64,000 nt of DNA from Acholoe squamosa (taxonomy: Eukaryota; Annelida; Polychaeta; Phyllodocida; Polynoidae), in assembly GCA_949317995.1 (NCBI GenBank), contig OX439048.1, forward strand, positions 32,075,495-32,139,494, in the 5' to 3' direction. The notes below the pieces were generated by a model. The model worked only from the letters and a program-made list of their open reading frames with translations. It searched no databases and was not told where the DNA came from. Below are positions 57,956 to 64,000 of the stretch, piece after piece. A program made the translations under genes and the position numbers. How positions within the stretch are numbered: position 1 is the first letter of the stretch; each line of letters starts with the position of its first letter.

Positions 57956-60778
57956 ACAATGAGGCAAAAGACAGGTGATCTAGCAGATCACCTTCCCAGT
58001 GTCAAACCAGAGTAGTAAAGTTAAAATTATACATAGATCTAGATCTAGACGTTTTCCTTTCTGACAGTGGCCAAAAAGTGCCTGGGAAATTATGGTTGGA
58101 TTCCCTGTGTTTGCGGCTAAACTAGGGTCCTTACAGAGCGATCCCACTGCTTACCCCCTCCATACAGTGGATGGTCCGCACAGCTCTCGTTATATCGGTG
58201 GTGCATTATGCCTAGGAGAAAAACCTGGTTATTTCCTCACTCTATTAGGGACATGCGATATGAGAAGAAAGGGGTTAGTGTACCCGCTTTTATATAATAC
58301 TAACTATCAAATTAGAATTGGATGCTTTGACTCTTCAATTAAAGGCGTTTATCCCTGTGGGCACATTAATTGTTATGTCTAAAAATCGTAACAGAAATCC
58401 CAGCGTATTACCTCTTACAGGAGCCAGTATCATCATCCTCTCAGTTGCCTTTATAAACACGATGGCTATTTGGATGGGTAATCCTATCAATTCGAAATGA
58501 CCAATCAATGGTCTAGTCTCAGTGACGTCAACGGCTGCATCAGAACCATTCATGGGTCTATTAGGAGCATCAAACCTCGCGATGTTTCAACCCCCTAGGA
58601 ACCCAACAAATTGCCGGATGGTGTGCACAGCTGTTCTTCTATACACACCAGATGCAAATATCACCACCCTATAATTCAGAACTTGTTTAAAAAAGATTCA
58701 CTTCAAATCCCAAATCTAACCAGAACAGATCGCCTCAAATCACCTTGTTGGAGGGGTAAAAATCAATGGGATAATGTATTAGGGTTTACTGATAGTGTTG
58801 TGGGGTATCCCAGTCACGTAGGACAGATACTATTAGGAATTGTCTTGCATTGATTTCCCAAAACGAATTGGTCCACCTTATCAAGCCATGTAGATAAGGT
58901 TGTGGATTGTGTGTTTGACTGTGTGAATCATCCGATGTGAAATTGACCCTGAAACAGTGAATAGCTTCAATTAGGCTAGACTAAATTTCAAGGTGCCTTC
59001 TGCATTGCATTAGTCCAGGCATTGTGCAATACCATGTATGGTTGATGTAACAAGCATATTAGATAAAACCGCTACTACAGTAAGCCAAATGCGTGTTCTA
59101 GGTGTAAATATATGTCCAGGGTCACTGTGGGGGATATCTAGGAATCATACAAAGGCAGTAGTAGCGAACTATTACAAAGGAAAACAATTTTCTAATTTTG
59201 ATTTTCAAACAAAAATTATTATGAAGTCACACCCTTAGCTTAGAAAGATGCCACACATATTCTACTTGCTGTCTGTTAAGCTGGTTAGGCTCCATTGCAG
59301 GAAATAGGGAAAAGGTGGATTTCTTTTTTTACATATACTTTTCCACTGGAGCGAACCTATAACCCATAAAGAAAGGTGTGACTTCAAAAGAAAAGATCGC
59401 CCTTTTTCACGATGACTTCCATTGCTAGTCCGATTTACTCAATCACAAAGCTTCCATCATAAGGGTAGAGAGTAGGGTTCTCTCGTGCACTATATGTGAC
59501 ATCACGATTGGTGCAAATGCACCAAGTGGTACATTGTTTAATCTCGGAGGCTCTTGCAACCATATCCTTAATTGCAATACTATGTTATAATTATATTATG
59601 TGATATAGATCAGGTGCGTGATATAATGCTATATATCAAAGTGAATATGCAAGTAGTGTAAAAAGGCACCTCTGAGTAGCCTTCATTTGTAGATAGGCAG
59701 CGCTGTACAGTCTATGATGTGATGCATTTGACCAATTCAATTGTGATGTCGTATAATGCATCAGATAGGCCTGCTCCCTACCCCTATAATAGCAGAAGTG
59801 AACTATGTATGCTAAAATATAAATTTATTCAATACAAGACCTACCAAATGAAATTGTCATGAAAACAGAGTGGCCTTTTCTTTAGAGACCCCATTGAGAT
59901 GGGATAGGGACCTAAGCCCCTATGAGCAAGGTCTTCCCATCCATCCCAAATACTATACCCTTGCAGTGGATTTTCAGTCAGCATTCAGATTGCCCGACGG
60001 CATCCTGGTTATGATTGGCCGCTGGCCCAAGTGTGGAGGGTATTGGTTTCCTGTTCAAGAAGACTGGTTTATCCTCAGCAGGCAAGACTGAAGCAACCTC
60101 AGTTTCTGCAAGAAAGACAATTGGCTGCCCACAGGAATCGACTTAGGGATTTCCATCTGAAATAATGCTAAACCTCGACAATATCAGGGCTGAGACTTTC
60201 ACAAGCAGAAGATTTATTCATTGAAGACAAAAACTAAAATTGGATTTAGAAATATCAAAGGAAAAAGTATTTTGTTGAATGTACCGTGGTTACCAGGCAT
60301 GTTCCTCTTTTATTTTCAAGACACTAGGTATGCATTCAATTATCTAGTGACAAAACTTCCTTGTCTTTTAAGGTTAACATTGGGATAAACTTTACTGATC
60401 ATTAATTAATAAACAACAAAGAACAGTGGTTATACATGTGCATATTACTGAATACTAGTAGCATTACTAGTCTTGTATGAAACAGTTTCTCCCCTTTATC
60501 TACATCCAGGATCCTGCTCCTACCAATCACGATAGTACTCCAACCATTCCTGCCACTCTGCACCCTTTTACTCCCCTACCCACCCGACAATTTAGTAGCC
60601 TGAGGGCAGCTCACAGTAGTTTTCAGCCTGCCCAGTAGGGTGCGTCAGCGATGGTCTGGACACGGATCAATCACTTCCCTTTCCGTTTCCGCTAGACTGT
60701 AGTCGTCACAAGAGGTCGCGCCTGTGGGTGTTTGAGATAGACAAGTCGTGCTGTGAAGTAACGTGCTTCTGTTGACAC
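57956..60778. other. Mostly non-coding, with one candidate exon
   Basis: On the plus strand at 59886-60091 a CTTTTCTTTAG acceptor precedes a 68-codon open stretch ending in TGA (TPLRWDRDLSPYEQG..., then WFPVQEDWFILSRQD). It could be a last exon or a piece of a decayed transposon. Nothing else recognisable is present. Confidence 0.25.
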
Positions 60779-60799
60779 CATACTGAGGAAGGATTTAAA

Positions 60800-61985
60800 A
60801 TGATTGGTATGCTGGTCCTGTGGGGTCTTTATCCCACAAACAGTCTTTATCCCACAAATCAGCACTGTTTTGTGGGATAAAGACACACATGGGTCTTTAT
60901 CCCACAAATATGGCATTAAAGCACAAATGTCTTTATCCCACAAATGTCTTTATCCCACAAAGCCTATATAGTGGGTTTAGAAGACATACCAGACCTGCAG
61001 ATTGCCCAGTTCTTATCTCACAAAACCTATATAGTGGCTTTACATAACATACCAGACCTGCAGATTGTCCAGTCTTTATCTCACAAAGCCTATATAGTGG
61101 CTTTACACAACATACCAGACCTGCAGATTGTCCAGTCTTTATCTCACAAAGCCTATATAGTGGCTTTACACACCATACCAGACCTGCAGATCGTCCGGTC
61201 TTTATCTCACAAAGCTCATATAATGACTTAACATGATATACAACACCTGCAAAGTATCCAGTCCTTATCCCACAGAGCCTATATAGCGGGTTTAGGCGGC
61301 ATACCAGACTAGCAGATTGCCCAGTCTTCATCTCACAAAGCCTATATAGTGGCTGTACATTACATACCGTACCTGCAGATCGCCTGGTCTTTATCTCACA
61401 AAGCCTTTAAAATGGGTTTAGCTGAGAAACCAGACCTGCAGGTTGCCCAGTCTTTATCTCACAAAGCCTAAATAGTGACTTTACATGACATACAAGACCT
61501 GCAGATGACATACCTTACCGGATATATAGTAGGATAAAGACTGGGTAATGTGCAGGTCTTGTATGCCATCTCATCCCAATGTATAGGCTTTGTGAGATAA
61601 AGACTGGGTAATCTGTAAGTCATGTATGCCACCTAAATCCACTATATAGGCTTTGTGGGATAAAGACTAGGTACTGGTTTGCAACTATATAGGATTTGTG
61701 AGGTAAAGACTGGACATTCTGCAGGTCTCCTATTTTATCTAAACACACTATATAGGCTTTGTGAGATAAAGACTGTGCAATGTGTGATTATACAGGCTTT
61801 GTGGGATAAAGACATTTGTGGGATAAAGACATTTGTGCTTTAATGCCATATTTGTGGGATAAAGACCCATGGGTGTCTTTATCCCACATAATTATCAGTG
61901 CTGATTTGTGGGATAAAGACTATTTGTGGGATAAAGACCCTACAGGTCCCCCACCCCATCAGTTCCCAGCCAATTTCAATCAAGG
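60800..61985. mobile_element. Foldback element built of 63-bp units
   Basis: The left arm (about 60818-61505) has four to five short TCTTTATCCCACAAA words and then about nine tandem 63-base units, each with CTCACAAAGCCTATATAGTG, a CATACCAGACCTGCAGATTG phrase and CAGTCTTTAT. The right arm (about 61525-61962) is the inverse: diverged 63-base units reading CTATATAGGCTTTGTGGGAT and AAAGAC, and the same outer words in reverse order, including GCATTAAAGCACAAATGTC. The centre is near 61515. Similarity continues a little beyond the arms on both sides. It has no coding capacity; frames across it reflect the 63-base (21-codon) period. Confidence 0.92.
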
Positions 61986-62547
61986 ACCTTTATATGGGAG
62001 TGAAAGGGTATCAGCTTGAGTATGACTTACCCTTGTTCAATGCACATGCTAAACAGTCAAGATGTGTTCTTTGAGAGGAGAAGTATTTAACAGTCACCAC
62101 ACCACAAACAGACCACGTTTAAGAACCGAGTTAAAGCCTTTGGTTCCATCAAAGAGGTTACATATAGGGGTATTTCTCCCTGGTTTCATATATAACACAA
62201 TAACAGACTAAAGCTGTACAGCTGCTGCATCTAGTGTTGTGGACCATGACTGGTTGCTATGAGGAAACATTTACCCCTGGTGAGGACTAACTGCTTGCCT
62301 GCAGACCACCCCTACTGTGCTGGTACAGTGAAGGACATCATAGATCTTATAATTTAAGCGCTCTTTTATAGATGTTATGTAACTTTTCCTGCAACTATTT
62401 GACATTTTGGAGGGAGTATTGGGAATGATTTCCATGGTAGACACCGACCTAGACCGGTACATCTTTTCGTCTGATCAGGAGGTCATTAGCTGAGTGAGGC
62501 AGTGATTAACATACTTTACATAGCGTTATTTCGACAGCTATAAGGTC
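61986..62547. other. Short non-coding stretch
   Basis: No gene or repeat end is recognised. Confidence 0.4.
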
Positions 62548-62788
62548 ATAATGAGAACACTGAACAGGAAATTCATAAGTGGAGTTTTATTACACTAGCA
62601 AGAGTAAATATGGTATATGGTAAACATGTAACTAAACTAATGAGATACCGGTTTGTATCTAAGAGTTAAATATGTAAATGAGGTAAGGCACTAACTTGTA
62701 CTGTATGTTACCAACAATGGATAAATGTCCAGAGTCCATAATATAAAGTTTGAGTATATTATATATGGTAAGTCAACATATCAAGGTA
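62548..62788. repeat. Direct repeat, copy 1 (about 241 bp)
   Basis: This matches 63032-63280 along its whole length with roughly nine bases in ten identical (for example GGAAATTCATAA.GTGGAGTT, GTAAATGAGGTAAGGCACTA). The copies are 484 bases apart and in the same orientation. They lie next to an RNase H-like fragment, so they may be terminal or internal repeats of that retroelement. Confidence 0.9.
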
Positions 62789-63031
62789 CTACGAAGTCTT
62801 GGGTTTTATGAACACCACACCATCAAAAGAGGGTGGGAGTGGTGGGAAAGTTTATAAGGCATATTGTTATGAACGCCGGTGAGAAAAGGCAAAGTGTGTC
62901 ACCTGTTGCAACTGGGGTTGAGAGTTGCTCAGTGATTAGGAGAAGGTGGAGCCACCGGGCTGAGTCCTTGAGAGTCTGGTGGAGTATGAATTTGCCTGTC
63001 AATCTCATTACCCGCAATTTATCAATTACTG
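62789..63031. other. Unique segment between the direct repeats
   Basis: About 243 bases without similarity to the flanking repeats. A short plus-strand open frame crosses it, without recognised content. Confidence 0.4.
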
Positions 63032-63280
63032 ATAATGAGAACATTGAACAGGAAATTCATAAAGTGGAGTTTTATTACACTAACAGGAGTAAATATGGTA
63101 TATGATAAACATGTAACTAAACTAATGAGATACCAGTTTCTATCTAAGAATTGAATATGTAAATGAGGTAAGGCACTAACTTGTACCGTATGTTACCAAC
63201 AATGGATGAATGTTCAAAGTCCATAGTATAAAGTTTGAGTATAATATATATAATATGGTAAGTCATCATATCAAGGTGTA
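63032..63280. repeat. Direct repeat, copy 2 (about 249 bp)
   Basis: This is the partner of 62548-62788. It has a few more TA units near its end and runs into the triplicated RNase H segment. Confidence 0.9.
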
Positions 63281-63767
63281 TCAAGGATCCTAGGTTATCC
63301 GTATATATTATGATCCTAAAGCCAATCTTATCTTTGGGTACCAGTGTACGATAAGCTATAAGCAGATTTACAGCTTCAAGTCTATGTATGGGCACTTTGT
63401 CTTGAGTTCTGCCTGATACTAGGGCCTGTTGGGATCCTAGGTTGTCCGTATATATTATGATCCTAAAGCCAATCTTATCTTTGGGTACCAGTGTACGATA
63501 AGCTATAAGCAGATTTACAGCTTCAAGTCTATGTATGGGCACTTTGTCTTGAGTTCTGCCTGATACTAGGGCCTGTTGGGATCCTAGGTTGTCCATATAT
63601 ATTATGATCCTAAAGCCAATCTTATCTTTGGGTACCAGTGTACGATAAGCTATAAGCAGATTTACAGCTTCAAGTCTATGTATGGGCTTGTAGGCTTCTA
63701 TGTGTGCTTCGTCATATTGTAGTGTATAGTAGTGTTGGTCTGAGTTGCCACCCCCGCCCACCAGCAT
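63144..63767 (-). pseudogene. DIRS/Ngaro-like RNase H fragment, triplicated in tandem
   Basis: The minus-strand frame starts in a GGGGN...YYTLQYDEAHIEAYK segment and then has LEAVNLLIAYRTLV...IGFRIIIYTDNLGSQQALVSGRTQD. This layout (LE..N...A, then a TDN.GS..AL.SGR..D block) is that of the RNase H region of DIRS-type tyrosine-recombinase retroelements. A 147-base segment is present three times head to tail (from about 63285, 63432 and 63579). Because 147 is a multiple of three, the frame stays open across the copies. Normal RNase H has this segment once, so the product would not be a normal enzyme. The frame then leaves the domain and ends at 63144. Confidence 0.72.
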
Positions 63768-64000
63768 GGAGTCACATTCTAACGAGTAGGTTTCAGTGGG
63801 TGGTAGTAGCTAGGGTGGCATACTTAACAAACTATGATATGTCAGATTTGCATGGGTTGTTGAGGAAGACCATACCGGCATCTGGAGTGTTCCTTAGTGT
63901 CTCCAGTACCCTACACATGAACCTCCTTGTGTTAGGGATGCATTTTGAAATGTGAGATAATTTGCCTACCAATGACTGAAGTTGCTTCTTAGTGGCAAAT
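63768..64000 (-). other. Window end, probably more of the same retroelement
   Basis: The minus strand carries broken short frames upstream of the RNase H fragment. I could not identify RT motifs with confidence in the 230 bases available. Confidence 0.3.

Noticed and set aside
60692..61331. Open frames across the 60.8-62 kb repeats
   Set aside because: They reflect the 63-base (21-codon) unit of the foldback element.

Overview
The window looks like nuclear DNA of a marine invertebrate animal. Its host genes are split by GT-AG introns with standard poly(A) signals, and the gaps are packed with retroelements, MITE-like inverted-repeat elements, minisatellites and microsatellites. The gene types (C-type lectins, receptor guanylyl cyclase, METTL27-like methyltransferase, GT77-type glycosyltransferase) fit a bilaterian such as a mollusc, brachiopod, hemichordate or lancelet. 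The phylum cannot be fixed from sequence alone.

Layout. 1-2.1 kb: AT-rich, then GC-richer DNA with no convincing gene. 2.1-10.4 kb: a decayed Ty3/gypsy (Metaviridae-like) retrotransposon on the minus strand, with a candidate 5' LTR, a tRNA-His-type primer site, gag, zinc knuckle, protease, RT, RNase H, integrase with AT-hooks, and an extra 3' ORF. It carries many in-frame stops and at least three frame changes. 10.4-15.2 kb: non-coding, including a cluster of TTCAACAT-type repeats and a large minisatellite with an 81-bp dimer unit that ends in CA/TA/TTTA microsatellites. 17.5-20.3 kb: three inverted-repeat elements.

20.8-22.8 kb: a five-exon METTL27-like methyltransferase (+). 24.5-27.5 and 30.0-32.2 kb: two tandem five-exon C-type lectin genes (+) with matching exon phases. 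32.7-34.8 kb: a two-exon type II membrane glycosyltransferase (-), tail to tail with the second lectin. 37.5-38.8 kb: tandem repeats bracketed by the ends of a transposon. 41.6-46.2 kb: a three-exon gene (+) whose product joins a PstS-type phosphate-binding ectodomain, one membrane span, a pseudokinase domain and a guanylyl cyclase domain. This is the most notable gene in the window. 47.3 kb: a possible terminal exon on the minus strand. 50.1 kb: a relic resembling METTL27 exon 1.

54.3-55.4 kb: an inverted second copy of the 17.5-kb composite tRNA-related element. 57.1 kb: a promoter-like cluster of CRE/E-box/ETS words. 60.8-62.0 kb: a foldback element built of 63-bp units. 62.5-63.8 kb: direct repeats and a tandemly triplicated RNase H-like segment of a DIRS/Ngaro-type retroelement (-).

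The lectins and the glycosyltransferase could all act on extracellular or secretory-pathway glycans. The cyclase would turn binding of an extracellular ligand into cGMP. No shared pathway is shown by the sequence; the clustering may be incidental.
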